DNA of 64,000 nucleotides from Branchiostoma floridae (taxonomy: Eukaryota > Chordata > Leptocardii > Amphioxiformes > Branchiostomatidae), in the NCBI RefSeq assembly GCF_000003815.2, contig NC_049985.1:2446041-2510040 (forward strand). The letters are read 5' to 3'. The notes under the pieces were generated by a model, which was not told the DNA's origin, made no database searches, and was given only the letters and a program-made list of their open reading frames with translations. This document shows positions 63,759-64,000 of the stretch, piece after piece (position 1 is the stretch's first letter; each line of letters opens with the position of its first letter). The position numbers were made by a program, and so were the translations under genes.

Positions 63759-64000
63759 GTTTGATTTCATTGATTTTATATATTTATTTTGCACATTTTA
63801 AAAAGACAATATAAAGCAGATTAAAGAAAGCAAGAAAACAGAAGAAAAAGCCATGTGGCTTACATGTATGCATGCATGCTCTTCCCCCGTCAAAATTTAA
63901 AAATCATAATACAATTTAACAACTTATAAAGTAGTAAAGATGGAACAGATAAGAAAATAATACATTAAACAATGATATAACCCAGTGCATTATACCAATT
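63759..64000 (+). other. Start of next HERC2 intron
   Basis: AT-rich; no HECT exon seen before the window ends. Confidence 0.6.

Overview
This window suggests an invertebrate deuterostome, most likely a lancelet (Branchiostoma). The call rests on three things: intron-rich gene structure with GT-AG boundaries, a HERC2 protein that matches the vertebrate one closely exon after exon, and a dense load of short mobile elements (tRNA- and 5S-rRNA-derived SINEs, TIR MITEs, minisatellites). The genus is an inference.

Almost the whole window (1-63758, + strand) is the middle and 3' part of one gene, HERC2, a giant HECT-type E3 ubiquitin ligase. I placed 52 exons. They join with no phase conflict or internal stop into 8,514 coding bases (2,838 codons). 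In order they encode helical linker sequence, the MIB/HERC2 domain, more linker with SH3-like segments and a UBA-like segment, the CPH domain, a second MIB-like barrel, the ZZ zinc finger, the DOC/APC10 domain, the RCC1-like propeller RLD2, a linker, the propeller RLD3, and the start of the linker to the HECT domain. The N-terminal RLD1 and cytochrome-b5-like domains and most of the HECT domain lie outside the window.

One intron, 29814-47321 (17.5 kb), splits RLD2. It holds two intact, intronless rhodopsin-like GPCR genes on the opposite strand, inside a tandem segmental duplication (about 30650-37600 and 37615-46080). A third truncated unit follows, and two extra copies of the receptor-upstream sequence may mark lost receptor genes. 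Unit B is interrupted by an inserted element at 43673-45407 that has 10-bp inverted ends and a TA at each side. A minisatellite lies downstream of each receptor.

The most unusual property of the locus is that at least 17 HERC2 exons are accompanied by partial, tandem, decayed copies of themselves. Each copy spans an exon-intron boundary, and many still carry a usable-looking splice site. Near the 3' end, a fragment of a HECT-domain exon lies out of order between two RLD3 exons. It directly abuts a 100-N assembly gap and is bracketed by inverted copies of a repeat, so misassembly is likely. One intron (57697-58541) has a GC donor instead of GT.
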